Origin: Ovis canadensis
Lineage: Eukaryota; Chordata; Mammalia; Artiodactyla; Bovidae
Length of the DNA stretch: 64,000 nt
Direction: 5' to 3'
Assembly (NCBI RefSeq): GCF_042477335.2
Contig: NC_091247.1
Span: forward strand, 225,270,001 to 225,334,000
In this document: positions 1 to 9,390 of the stretch, one piece after another
How positions within the stretch are numbered: the first letter of the stretch is position 1
How the letters are laid out: each line of letters starts with the position of its first letter
Program-made: the position numbers and the translations under genes
Notes under the pieces: generated by a model
Databases searched by the model: none
Seen by the model: only the letters and a program-made list of their open reading frames with translations
Told to the model about the DNA's origin: nothing

Positions 1-70
1 CTTCCCACCCCGGGTACGTCTCCTGCATTGGCAGGTGGGTTCTTTCCCACTAGGGCCACCTGGGAAGCCC
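1..70 (-). mobile_element. Bov-tA SINE, tRNA-derived head, cut by window edge
   Basis: The end of an antisense Bov-tA: the reverse complement of the tRNA-Glu-like head, finishing in the antisense of GGGCTTCCC at about 70. The rest of the element lies outside the window. Confidence 0.85.
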
Positions 71-436
71 TGTCCAGCGCAGGGTGGACATAAATGGAAC
101 CATTTGAGAGTCCAGAAACAGACCAAAGGATACAGGTGGCATTTCAAATCGAGGAGGAAAGATGATGAGTTAGTCAGTAACGAGGTTGGGGGAGATTACT
201 GAGATCTCCTCCCCCACCACCGTCTGTCACATGACCTAAAATTCCACCCAACATAGCCCCTCTCGCTGAGTTAAGGTGCAGTCACGCTAGTCATTATCAA
301 CCCCACTCTTAGAGCAGTGCTAACTTATTCCGTAGTCTGGGGCCTGGCTCATGAGTGGGTTATGTGTGAGTAGGCAGTGGAAGGGCCTCGTCTGGAAGCT
401 GGGCATCCCTGAGGGGTTCTGGGAAATACCAACACT
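71..436. other. Unique intergenic stretch
   Basis: No gene, repeat family or conserved motif is recognised between the edge SINE and the next Bov-tA. Confidence 0.5.
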
Positions 437-447
437 ACCCCTGCCCT

Positions 448-652
448 CGCTTCCCAGGTGGCTCAGGGGTAAAGAACCTGCCAGTGCAGGAGATACAGGA
501 GACTGATGATATCCCTGGGTCAGGAAGATTCCCCTGGAGGGGGAAAGGGCAACCCACTCCAGTATGTTTGTCTGGGAAATCCCCTGGTTGGAGGAGCCTG
601 GTGGGCTACAGTCCCTGGGGTCAGACAGGACAGAGGGACTGAGCAGCCACGC
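448..652 (+). mobile_element. Bov-tA SINE
   Basis: A complete Bov-tA. The tRNA-like head (GGTGGCTCAGGGGTAAAGAA) leads into the BovB-derived tail (GGCAACCCACTCCAGTAT). An 11-bp perfect target-site duplication, ACCCCTGCCCT, flanks it at 437-447 and 653-663. Confidence 0.93.
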
Positions 653-779
653 ACCCCTGCCCTGCAGCTAACCTGGGCAGCAAGAGGGATTGAGGGGGGA
701 GGCAAGACCTGGGTACCACCATCTGGGGATGACTCAGGGAGGTGAGGTGGGCAGAAGGGTGGACCATACTTCCAGACAG

Positions 780-1900
780 GGCGCTGTGGACGCGAGTTTG
801 AGCAGGCTCAGGTGAACGAGTGTGAGCTCGAGTTGTGGGTGCCCAGGGTGTGCGCTTGTCACCCAGGGGAATGGGGCCGGGGGGGTGGGGGGGGGCGGTC
901 AGAGACGAAAGGCCGGGTCTTGGCGGATTCAGATCTGCCCTCCGGGCCGCTCCTTCTCCAGTGTTCACCAGGAGGCGCCCGGTCTCATTCAGAGACCTAC
1001 AGTCGTGGATTCTGGGGAGAGGTTAGGGGAGGACTCTCAGGGGCGCATCCGGCCAGAGATCAGACTTAGGGGGCGCTTCGAGCCATGGAACGTGCCCGCT
1101 GGGAGGCTCTGGTCTGCAGGGGGCGGCCTCGGGCCAGGAAAGGGGTCCCCGCGGCTGCGCCGGTCCCGCGGTCTCTGCCTTCACCCACGTGGTCTCCCCT
1201 GGGAGGCAGGTGTTGGGGGTCTATGGCCCGGGAGGGGGCTGACCCGCCACGCCCCGGGTCCCCGCCGCTCCAGCTGTTCCGGTTCGTTCGGCGTCTGTCT
1301 GTAGGAGCCTGCGGACCCTTCGATGGGGAGGGGATGGGACGCTGGACCCGAGGGCTGTGGGGCTGTGGGGCTTTGGGGCTCTGGGGAAACTGTCCCTGGG
1401 CGGGGTGCACTGCCGAGGGAGGCTGCGGGGAGGCCTGGCAGGACGCGGGTTAAATGCGTGGAGGAAGGGTTCCAGGCCAGGGGCACAGCCCTGAGGTTGC
1501 GAGATCTGGGGGTCGGGGGACCCTAAGCCAGGGTGGGAGAGGCCGGCTGGGGCGCCAGTGAGGGGCAGGGGTCCACCTGCCTAGGCCTGCGTCCCCCGCC
1601 CCACGGCCGTCGTCGAGGGCGCCTCCGAAACCCCTCTTCTGCCTCCCAGGAGGCAGCACCGAGCCCCCCAGCGCTCAAGACAAAAATCCTCCTCCTGTCC
1701 CCCTCCAGCTCCTTCCTGCGTTGGCCTTTCTCCGGTTTATTGCCCCGCTGCGCTCAGCTCGTCTAGCCGGGTCCCCCTAGTTCTCCTGCGCCCCTGGTTC
1801 TCCAGAGGTCGGTGGGATGGAGAGCTTGCACGGGGGCCTCGCTGGGGTCCGCGGACGGCTCGCCTTTGGGCGTCCCCACCTGGTGGGTTCATGGAGCTCA
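780..1900. promoter_or_regulatory. Orphan CpG-rich block (possible CpG island)
   Basis: Very G+C-rich DNA. A hand count gives roughly 60 CpG dinucleotides between 781 and 1620, densest at 1060-1300. It contains runs of G at 873-897 and an 8-bp-period G-rich repeat at 1352-1386. No recognisable exon is found on either strand: the open frames here have the composition expected of chance frames in GC-rich DNA. It lies about 13.5 kb beyond the A4GALT poly(A) signal. It could be an unmethylated promoter or enhancer of an unannotated transcript, or only a local GC-rich segment. Confidence 0.55.
1352..1386 (+). repeat. G-rich 8-bp tandem repeat, G-quadruplex motif
   Basis: Five G tracts of 3-4 bases separated by CTGT, CTGT, CTTT and CTCT spacers, giving an 8-bp period. 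This fits the intramolecular G-quadruplex pattern and lies within the CpG-rich block. Confidence 0.8.
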
Positions 1901-2559
1901 GAGCCGGGCACAAAGAACGTTCTTCATCCGCGTGAGCTTTTACGAACTGCAGTCTACACCCCCGCCCCAAAACCTCCCGTAGGTGCCAGTCCACCCCCCC
2001 CCCTCTGACTTCCACACTCTGGACTTTTCTTCCATGCTTTCCCACTTCCCTTCCTTCCAAACAGACTACATCCTTTGACTAAAAATCCAGAAAGACACCC
2101 AGCCCTTGCTGTCTGCTACCCATTAGGAACTCTTAACACTCCCTTCCCGGCAATTTCTGTTTCTTGAGGAAGTTCCAGCCGCGTAGCACCTTAAACCCAA
2201 GGGACCCAATAATGGTGCACCAGCCAGCTGGGGGTGAGGTCCTGAGGGTCTCCAAGTCCAGCCCTCCCCCTTGCCCCCACCTCCATCCTCCTAGGCAGGC
2301 TCAGGTGCTGAGCCCACTGGGAGGGGGGTGGGGCGTTCCTGAGCCAGCATTTCCCACGGGACTCCCTGCAGCTTGAGCAGGTGAGACCTGAACCGGAAGG
2401 TTCAAGCTACTGCAGAACCTCCCATTATCTCAGGCCACTTGTCTTCCTGGCCATTGGTGACGGCGGCCACTTGTGCCTTCTGTGAAATCCTGCTGGGTTA
2501 GGGCAGAGTCCTAAAGAGGGGGATGTGACTGAGAACAGAGAGGAAGCCTGGGCCTGCCT
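1901..2559. other. Unique stretch, no feature seen
   Basis: GC-moderate DNA including a C-rich run near 1990-2004. No gene or repeat family was recognised. Confidence 0.45.
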
Positions 2560-2775
2560 TTGACACTGCCTTTGACCTTGAATTTGTTACTTAACTTCCT
2601 GAACCTCAGTTTCCTCACCTGTAAAATGAGAATAATTGTACCCATTCTGTTTCTGGCTGAAGAGTTGTACACGACTGAGCGACTGAACTGAACTGTCTCT
2701 GGCAACCTTTTTAATGCCTCTGAGCTTCAATTTTCTCATCTGTAAAATGAGGTTAATTATAGCCTTTTCTGTCTA
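2560..2775 (+). mobile_element. Two MIR fragments separated by a BovB tail
   Basis: Both halves contain the MIR core (TCAGTTTCCTCACCTGTAAA near 2609; TTCTCATCTGTAAAATGAG near 2733) in the same orientation. Between them, at 2661-2695, is a short BovB 3' end. Confidence 0.8.
2661..2695 (+). mobile_element. Ultra-short BovB 3' tail
   Basis: About 35 bases match only the extreme 3' end of BovB (ACGACTGAGCGACTGAACTG and the ACTGA-type tail). Nothing upstream in the BovB sequence is present, so this is an extremely 5'-truncated insertion in MIR-derived DNA. Confidence 0.75.
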
Positions 2776-2844
2776 CCTTATGGTTTTACAATGAATTCCG
2801 TTCATCTGTTCATTAGATGATTCAGCTGATGATGAAAGGAGAAT

Positions 2845-2965
2845 GTTTCCTATGTGCCTGACACTGTGCACACACCTTAACTCATCCATTCCTTCGACCA
2901 CTCTGGGAGGGAGATGTCTATATCACCACCATTCCGCAGATGAGGAAGCAGGCCACCTACTCACT
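2845..2965 (-). mobile_element. MIR fragment
   Basis: Antisense MIR: a TATGTGCCTGACACTGTGC-like segment followed by CAGATGAGGAAGC, in the order expected of a reverse-complemented MIR. Confidence 0.65.
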
Positions 2966-3030
2966 CAGTGTCTACTCACAAGTGCCTGCTTTTATCCAAC
3001 CTTGGCTACCTACTGGGGTCCCAGTTTTTT

Positions 3031-3425
3031 CTTCAAACTTTATTTTCAGTTAATTATTTTTTATTTTTATTGGATTATAGTTGCTTTACAGTGTGTTAGT
3101 TTCTGCTGTACAGCTCTGCGTATACATATATCCCCTTATTTGGATTTCCTTCCCATCGAGGTCACCACAGAGCTGAGTAGAGGTCCCCATGCTGTACAGT
3201 CCGTTCTTACTCATTGTTTTTTACACAGTATTGTATATCTGTCAACCCCGATCTCCCAGTTCTTTCCCCCTGCTCCTTTTCCTCTTGGTGTCCATATGCT
3301 TGTTCTCTATGTCTGTGTCTATTTCTGCTTTGCAAATAAGTTCATCTACATCATTTTTCTAGACTCCACATGTATGTGTTAATATATGATGTTTATTTTT
3401 CTTGGGGTCCTATTTTCTTCAGCAT
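3031..3425 (-). mobile_element. L1 3'-end fragment
   Basis: Reads as the reverse complement of an artiodactyl L1 3' untranslated region (segments such as TTTCTGCTGTACAGC, TGTCTGTGTCTATTTCTGC and ATTTTTCTAGACTCCACAT). It is 5'-truncated with no coding capacity. Confidence 0.8.
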
Positions 3426-3584
3426 CCAATAGCAATCTCCTCACGGTTCTTTAAGCTTCACTAACAGTTTCCTCAAGGCCCTTCCTACCATCTGGTTCCC
3501 AAACCAGTGCCACATGTATAAAGTTTTTATTTCAACAGCTTCCTAGTTGTACCTATCAATTTGCCTTCTGGTCATCTACTGCTG

Positions 3585-3790
3585 TGCGTTTCACTGGTGG
3601 CTTCGTGGTAAAGAATCTGCCTACAATGCAGGAGATGGGGATTCGATCCCTAGGTCAGGAAGATGCCCTGGATAAGGAAATGGCAACCCACTTCAGTATC
3701 CTTGCCTGGAAAACCCCATGGACAGAGGAGCCTGGCAGGCTACAGTCCATGGGGTCACAAAAGAGGCAGACACAACTTAGTGCTTAAACG
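3585..3790 (+). mobile_element. Bov-tA SINE
   Basis: Full head and tail. It is flanked by a diverged duplication (CATCTACTGCTG on the left, CATCTGTTGCTG on the right) and is inserted in an older repeat. Confidence 0.9.
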
Positions 3791-4265
3791 ACATCTGTTG
3801 CTGCATTAAAAACCATCCCCATATTTAGCAGCTTAAAACAACAATCATTTCTTGCTCACAGTTTGCAGTTTCATAGACTCAGCAGGATCATCCCTCAGCT
3901 ATACATGGCATCAACAGGGATAGCTGACTGCCCGGAAAATTCCCTTCCCACAGGGCTCCCTCACAAGGCTGGGAGCTCAGTGGAAACTGTTGGATGAACT
4001 AGGAGCCTAGTTATCTTCCATGTGGGCCTGTCCAGGCAGCTGCTTAGGCTTCCTCACAGCATGGCATTCAGGTACAAGAGGGAAGAAGTAGAAACTGCCT
4101 GATTTCTTAAACGTCAGGCCCAGAGTGGCACGCCCAGCACTTCTGCTGGGTCCTAGTCTCATCCCAGACTCAAGGGTTAGATGTAAGCTTCAGGTCTTGA
4201 TGGAGGAGGGACCTGTGTGTATAGGGGGCTGGGACTGTTTGGGGTCATCTTTGGAGACTACCACA
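3791..4265 (+). mobile_element. Ancient interspersed repeat, family not assigned
   Basis: The sequence from GTTGCTGCATTAAAAACC through GCAGCTTAAAACAACAATCA to the CTTCCTCACAGCATGG region resembles a widespread old mammalian repeat that I cannot name with confidence. The Bov-tA at 3585-3790 interrupts its left end. No coding capacity. Confidence 0.5.
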
Positions 4266-4267
4266 TC

Positions 4268-4395
4268 CCTGATTTTACAGATGAGGAAACTGAGTCACAA
4301 GCAGGTAGGTAACTTGCCCAAAGCCATTTGCCTTGTGAGAAGAGAGCCCAGAATCAAGCCTAAGCAGTCCAGAGTCCACCAGCAGCCAAGTCCAA
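4268..4395 (-). mobile_element. MIR fragment
   Basis: Contains TTTTACAGATGAGGAAACTG followed by GGTAACTTGCCCAAAG, the antisense MIR core. Confidence 0.8.
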
Positions 4396-4940
4396 AAGCC
4401 ATTACATTTTTTTCTTGAGATGTGATTTTGGCATTAACAACAAAGTGGAACTGTGCCCAAGATGCTAGCGAGTTCCAAATAAAACAAAATGTGACATTCT
4501 TCATGCTTCAGCACAATGAATTCTGGAAATTTGTGTCACAAAATGACTTGCATTTTTCCATAGGAGCCCTCTGTGGCAGACATGGCCAGTTCCTCCCTAA
4601 TACCCATTTCTCTGTCTTATATAGTAACAGATTTTTTGGTTGGGCACCTGGCTTCCCAACTAACAACTGTTTTTGTGGTTTTTTTTCCCCCAGTTCCCCT
4701 TGAGAGCAGATGTGATGAAAGTGATCTCTGGGTCAGGTCTGCTGGCTGAGTATGGGTGCAATGGCAGGAGCTGGAGCAACTGCTTTGGACCATGAGTGAA
4801 AACTGAGTGTGAATGGGCAGACAGAGTAGCCAAAGCCTGGGGTGTTTGAATGAGTCTCGGGAGTGGATAAATCCTTGAGCCCTAACTTCCCACCTCTGGT
4901 GTCTTACCTAAGAGAAAAGAGAAATAATTCTGCCTTCATT
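4396..4940. other. Unique stretch, no feature seen
   Basis: AT-moderate DNA with a T/C run near 4680-4693. No gene or repeat family recognised. Confidence 0.45.
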
Positions 4941-5290
4941 TGCTGTTCAGTCACTCAGTTGTGTCCAGCTCTTTGTGACCCTGTGGACTGCACCATGCCA
5001 GGCTTCCTTGTCCTCCACCATCTTCCAGAGTTTGCTCAAACTCATGTCCATTGAATCGGTGATGCCACCCAGTCATCTCATCCTCTGTCGTCCCCTTCTC
5101 CTCCTGCCCTCAATCTTTCCCAGCATCAGGGTCTTTTCCAGTGAGTCAGCTCTTCACATCAGGTGGCCCAAGTATTGGAGCTTCTGCTTCAGCATCAATT
5201 CTTCCAATGAATATTCAGGGTTGATTTCCTTTAGGATGGACTGGTTTGATCTCCTTGCTGTCCCAGTGTTTCTCAAGAGTCTACCTTCTT
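4941..5290 (-). mobile_element. BovB LINE, 3'-terminal fragment
   Basis: Reverse complement of about 350 bases of the BovB 3' end, from the CTCAGTTGTGTCCAGCTCTT terminus to the region coding the end of the reverse transcriptase protein. It is 5'-truncated and carries only a short C-terminal coding remnant. Confidence 0.9.
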
Positions 5291-6254
5291 TAAGCCATTG
5301 TTAATGCCAGTGTTTGTTTTCACATATCAAATCATGGTAATTTATAGACAATCCAAATGGAAGGGAAAATGCTTGTCCAGGGATGTAACAGCTGGGCCAG
5401 TAGGTCTACAGTAACTCTCAGTCCTGAAATTCTGTGGCTTTTTGATGGAAAAGGGTTGGGCTGGGCTGAGGGCTTCCAGCAGTTTCTTGGCTCTGGACTG
5501 GATGCTGATCTTGTCTTCCTTTTCTTTGTGTGAATATTTTCCAACCTCAGTTCTGACCTTCTGTAATTGAACTAGGGGTCAGAATATATTTAAAACCCAA
5601 ATGGAAAGTAAGAAGCTGTTTGCAAATGAATCTTCCTTTCAGTCTCTCTGGGAAGTAGGGACAGTTGATGATCATTCTGCAAGAGCCAGAAATCCATTTC
5701 GTGAAATGCTGGTTTTTGTTTGTTTTGTTCTCTGCCACTTGCAAAGTAATTGGAGGTTTCATGAACACTGATTAAAAAAAAAAAAAAGCTTGTTTTTCCA
5801 GTATGGCTAGGATGTGGAGTTTCCAGGTGAAGAAATAATTCAGGTTTATTTGGCTTCTCTTAGGCTTCTGGTTATGCGGGGGCTTTCCTGGGACAGGGAA
5901 CAGAATGGGGAGGCTCAGGGGTTGGGGGAGACAAATACAGATGTGAAAGGGGAGGCGGGGTTGCCAGGAGATGGAGCCTGGAGCCCCAGCATGGTGAGGC
6001 TAAGGCAGAGGCAGAAACGGAAGAGAGGGTGACCGGGAAGCATTGGCTGAGAACAGAGGTCTGAGGGCAGGGAAGCCAGGTGGCTGGTTCCAGGGGCACA
6101 GTCCCCATGCTGGCCTCTCTCTGATCTTATCCAGGGGGACTCACCTCGCATGCTTCATCAGGAGTCAGACTGGCCAAACACGGAAGTGGAAAGACCAATG
6201 TCAAAATGACATTGACTACAAACGAATCATCCTGACTTAGGTGTTTCCAGATCT
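5291..6254. other. Unique stretch, no feature seen
   Basis: Non-repetitive by eye except for an A run at 5774-5787. No exon-like open frame recognised. Confidence 0.45.
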
Positions 6255-6332
6255 TGCGAAGTGGGGTCAATATACACCTTTCCTCAAAGGCTGAATGTGG
6301 AGTAAATGAGTTAGCGTATAAAAAGTGCTTAG

Positions 6333-6560
6333 GTGGCACTGCTACTGCTAAGTCGCTTCAGTCATGTCTGACCCTGTGCGACCACAGAGACGGCAGTCCA
6401 TCAGGCTCCCCTGTCCCTGGGATTCTCCAAGCAAGAATACTGGAGTGGATTGCCATTTCCTCCTCCAATGCATCAAAGTGAAAGTGAAGTCGCTCAGTCG
6501 TGTCCGACTCGTAGCGACCCCGTGGACTGCAGCCCACCAGGCTCCTCCGTCCTTGGGATT
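6333..6560 (-). mobile_element. BOV-A2 SINE, part of an inverted pair
   Basis: Antisense BOV-A2: the degenerate (AGC)n tail appears as CTGCTACTGCTAAGTCGC, then monomer one, the AAAGTGAAAGTGAAG linker, and monomer two. At about 6560 the sequence switches abruptly to a sense BovA tail. Confidence 0.85.
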
Positions 6561-6678
6561 GGCAACCCACTCCGGTATTCTTGTGTGAAGAATCCCACGG
6601 ACAGAGGAGCCTAGAGGACTACAGTCCATAGGATTGTACAGAGTCGGAACACAACTGAAGTGGCTTAGCATGCCATGA
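6561..6678 (+). mobile_element. BovA/Bov-tA tail, opposite orientation
   Basis: Begins at GGCAACCCACTCCGGTATTC and runs to ACAACTGAAGTGGCTTAGCA. It is joined directly to the antisense BOV-A2 monomer, giving an inverted repeat with arms of roughly 80 bases and almost no spacer. Confidence 0.8.
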
Positions 6679-6760
6679 TAGTGCTTGGCTGAGAATAAGG
6701 GCTGGAAAATGTTAGCAGCCACTGCCACTACCATCGTCAATCATACCATTATCATTGTCA

Positions 6761-7064
6761 TCATCCTTCCTTCCCCCTGCCCCCGTTTAAACAGACGGTT
6801 ATTCACTGGAGTCAGCTGTGGCCTTTCAGACCAAGAAAGTTTTGTCATGAGAGAGGTCCATGCTGCTTTAAAAACAGTGAATTGCTAAAGGCAAATAGTG
6901 AGCTGTTTCAATTTCCCTGAAGTCTGAGGACCTTCTGGTTTGGGACTTCTGGCTTTTAAGCACAAGTCAGCCTTGACACATATCTGTTGGATGGCTTTCA
7001 AATTCGAGCCACTGACTTTGCCATAGTGCTTCCTGACCTGGCCTCACACTTCCCATCTCCTTTT
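6761..7064. other. Unique stretch, no feature seen
   Basis: No repeat family or gene recognised. Confidence 0.4.
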
Positions 7065-7295
7065 TATTATCATTTTAAAAAACTTAACTATGGTAAAATA
7101 TGTATAACATATAAAGTATCCTCTCATTTAAAAATAATTTTTTTTTTGGCACAAGGCATATGGGGGTCTTAGTTCCTGGACCAAGGATTGAACCCACTAC
7201 CTCTGCATTGGAATCGTGGAGTCTTGACAACTGGCCCACCAGAGAAGTCCCCTCTCAGGCATTTTTACGGATAAAGTTCAGTGGTCTTTGGTATA
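7065..7295 (-). mobile_element. L1 fragment interrupted by a CHR-like SINE
   Basis: AACTTAACTATGGTAAAATA near 7082 and ATAAAGTTCAGTGGT near 7271 belong to one antisense L1 3' region. A truncated antisense CHR-like SINE at about 7138-7252 separates them. Confidence 0.7.
7138..7252 (-). mobile_element. CHR-like tRNA SINE, truncated
   Basis: Antisense orientation: poly(T), then GGGGGTCTTAGTTCCTGGAC and ending in the antisense of the GGGACTTC head. CCTCTCA occurs on both sides as a probable short target duplication. Confidence 0.8.
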
Positions 7296-7499
7296 GGCTT
7301 CCCAGGTGGCTCAGTGGTAAAGAACCCACCTGCCAATGCAGGAGGTTCAGGTTCAATCCCTGGGTCAGGAAGATCCCTTGGAGAAGGAAATGGCAACCCC
7401 CTCCAATATTCTTGCCTGGAAAATCCCATGGACAGGGGAGCTTGCCTGGTGGCCGTCAGTCCATGGGGTTGCAAACGACTCAGATACGACTCAGCAACC
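7296..7499 (+). mobile_element. Bov-tA SINE
   Basis: Complete head (GGCTTCCCAGGTGGCTCAGT) and tail. Its 3' end merges into a 44-bp tandem duplication. Confidence 0.9.
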
Positions 7500-7587
7500 A
7501 AACAATAGCAACAATAACTTTTCAGTCCATTCACATTGTTTTCAAACAATAGCAACAATAACTTTTCAGTCCATTCACATTGTTTTC
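7500..7587 (+). repeat. Perfect 44-bp tandem duplication
   Basis: Two identical 44-base units (7500-7543 and 7544-7587) beginning AAACAATAGCAACAATAACT and ending CATTGTTTTC. The unit joins the 3' tail of the Bov-tA to flanking L1-like DNA. Confidence 0.95.
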
Positions 7588-7922
7588 AGTCCATTCATCA
7601 TTTCCATTTTGAATATTATCTTGCAGCGATCTTGATGGTAAAATTCTCTCTCTCTCAGCCATCACTATTCAATCCTTGTTTCCTTTCCAGTAAAATGAAC
7701 TCTTCCTAAACATTTCAGCTGGGGCTGGGGCTGGGGTGATGTGGGGATGGGGTTCCCGTCTCACTCATGACTTTAAAGCAAGCTGGGGTCAGAGCTGCCG
7801 CTCCCCTGCCCCTGTCCTACTTGACAGCTGGGCAACCACGACTGGGCACACGACATCTGCAAGCCAGGGCGGAGTGGGCCCTTAGTAACCTGTTGTCTCT
7901 AAGATGCTTTGCCACTCAGAAG
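7588..7922. other. Unique stretch with a G-rich cluster
   Basis: Contains GGGGCT-type repeats at 7721-7752 (five G4 tracts), a potential G-quadruplex on the plus strand. Otherwise no feature was recognised. Confidence 0.5.
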
Positions 7923-7932
7923 CAGCTGGTTC

Positions 7933-8206
7933 GGGACTTCCCGGGTGGTCCAGTGGCTAAGAATACAGCTGCCAATGCAAGGAACACAGGTTCGCTCCCT
8001 GGTTCAGGAAGATCCCACATCCCGGGGGCAGCTAAACCTGTGTGCCATGTTCTGGTGCCTGCATACTCTATAGCCCATGCTCTGCAGCAAGAGAAGCCTC
8101 TGCAGTAAGAAGCCCCCACTCGCTGCAACCAGAGAAAGCCCGGGCACGGCAGCAAAGACCCAGCATGGCCAAAAATAAATAAATAATTTAAAAAAAAAAA
8201 TAAAAG
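7933..8206 (+). mobile_element. CHR-like tRNA SINE, full length
   Basis: Runs from GGGACTTCCCGGGTGGTCCA through the GCAGCAAGAGAAGCC and CAGCAAAGACCCAG body segments to an A-rich tail. Flanked by CAGCTGGT copies (about 7923 and 8210). Confidence 0.92.
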
Positions 8207-8532
8207 GAACAGCTGGTCAAAGACAGTGGGGGCATGACCCATACCATGAAGACTCAAGGGATGACTAGTTGGGAAGCAACACCTGAAAAATGGTGTCCTG
8301 ACTTTAGAGGCGACACTGTCTGTGAATCAGAGACCAACATAGCCTGTAACAAAACACAGCCAGGAATCAGGACTGTACCGGCGATTGCTCACAGAATTTT
8401 TGTTTGCTTTTGCTGAAACTTGGAGGGGGAATGTTTCCAACCGTGGACAGATCAATGGTTTCACTGAATTGGAAGCTGGGACTGCCACAAGGCCATGCTA
8501 GTCTGCTTATCCCTGGGACCAAGGTAAACAGA
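8207..8532. other. Unique stretch, no feature seen
   Basis: No gene or repeat family recognised. Confidence 0.4.
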
Positions 8533-9043
8533 TAAAGTAAACACATATAACATATAAAATATAAATTATATATTTAAAAATATTATTACCATAGCATTTG
8601 CCCCATTGTTTTTTTTTAAGTATATTTGCAGAACTAGGCAGCCATCATTACTAATTTTAGAACATTTTCATCATTCCCAAAAGAACCGCTGTTCCTATTA
8701 GCAGTCCCTCCCTTCCTCACTCTCTCCAGCCCCTGGCAACCACTAATCTGCTTTCTGTCTCTATGGATTTGCCTGTTTGGTACAGTCTATATAAATAGTA
8801 TCATGTGATTCTATTAGAATCGTATGAATCTATTCATAACGATTCTAAAGCCGTTTCTGTCTGGCTCTTTTCACTCCTCATGTTTTCAAAGTTCATCTGT
8901 GTTATATCATGTGGCAGTACTTCCTTCCATTTTATTGCGGAATAATATTCCATTGTATGGACATACCCATTCATCAGTCGGTGGATATTTGGGTTGCTAT
9001 CGCCTTTGGCTATAATAATACTGCTATAAACACTCATGTATGT

Positions 9044-9169
9044 GGGACTTCCCTGGGGGTCCAGTCGCTAAGACTCTGTGCTCCCAGTGCCTGCGGCCTG
9101 GGTTATATGTCTGGTTGGGGAACTAGATCCCACGTGCTACAACTAAGATCCAGCACAGCCAAAAAAAAG
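9044..9169 (+). mobile_element. CHR-like tRNA SINE, truncated
   Basis: Head GGGACTTCCCTGGGGGTCCA, then GGTTGGGGAACTAGATCCCA, ending in poly(A). The flanks ACTCATGTATGTG and ATTCATATACGTG look like a decayed target duplication in the L1. Confidence 0.85.
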
Positions 9170-9390
9170 AACATTCATATACGTGTTTTTGTGTGGATAC
9201 ATGCTTTTCTCGGATATATACAGGTAAAGGGAGTTTCTGGGTCATGAGGTAACTCCATGCTTAGCTTCTTGAGGAATTGCCCGACTGTTTTCCAAAGTGG
9301 CTACACCATTTTACGTCCCCCAGCCATGTATGACGTCTCTCTGACATTTGTCATTGTCTCAGCTTTCTGATTATAGCCATCCTAGTGGGT

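Larger units (their letters stand above)
6255..6760 (+). mobile_element. MIR split by a SINE insertion
   Basis: The MIR sense strand can be followed from the AAATGAGTTAGCGTATAAAA segment (about 6303-6322) to GAATAAGGGCTGGAAAATGT (about 6692-6711) once the BOV-A2/Bov-tA complex at 6333-6678 is removed. Confidence 0.65.

Noticed and set aside
780-1900. CYB5R3 first exon in the CpG-rich block
   Set aside because: I looked on the minus strand for the short first coding exon of the expected neighbour and saw no match. Distance in human also argues against it.
2843-3382. 179-codon open frame
   Set aside because: It lies mostly across an antisense L1 3' end and a MIR, so it is a chance frame.
7933-8206. 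tRNA gene candidates at SINE heads
   Set aside because: The heads resemble tRNA promoter boxes but do not keep a tRNA fold, and they continue into SINE bodies with poly(A) tails.
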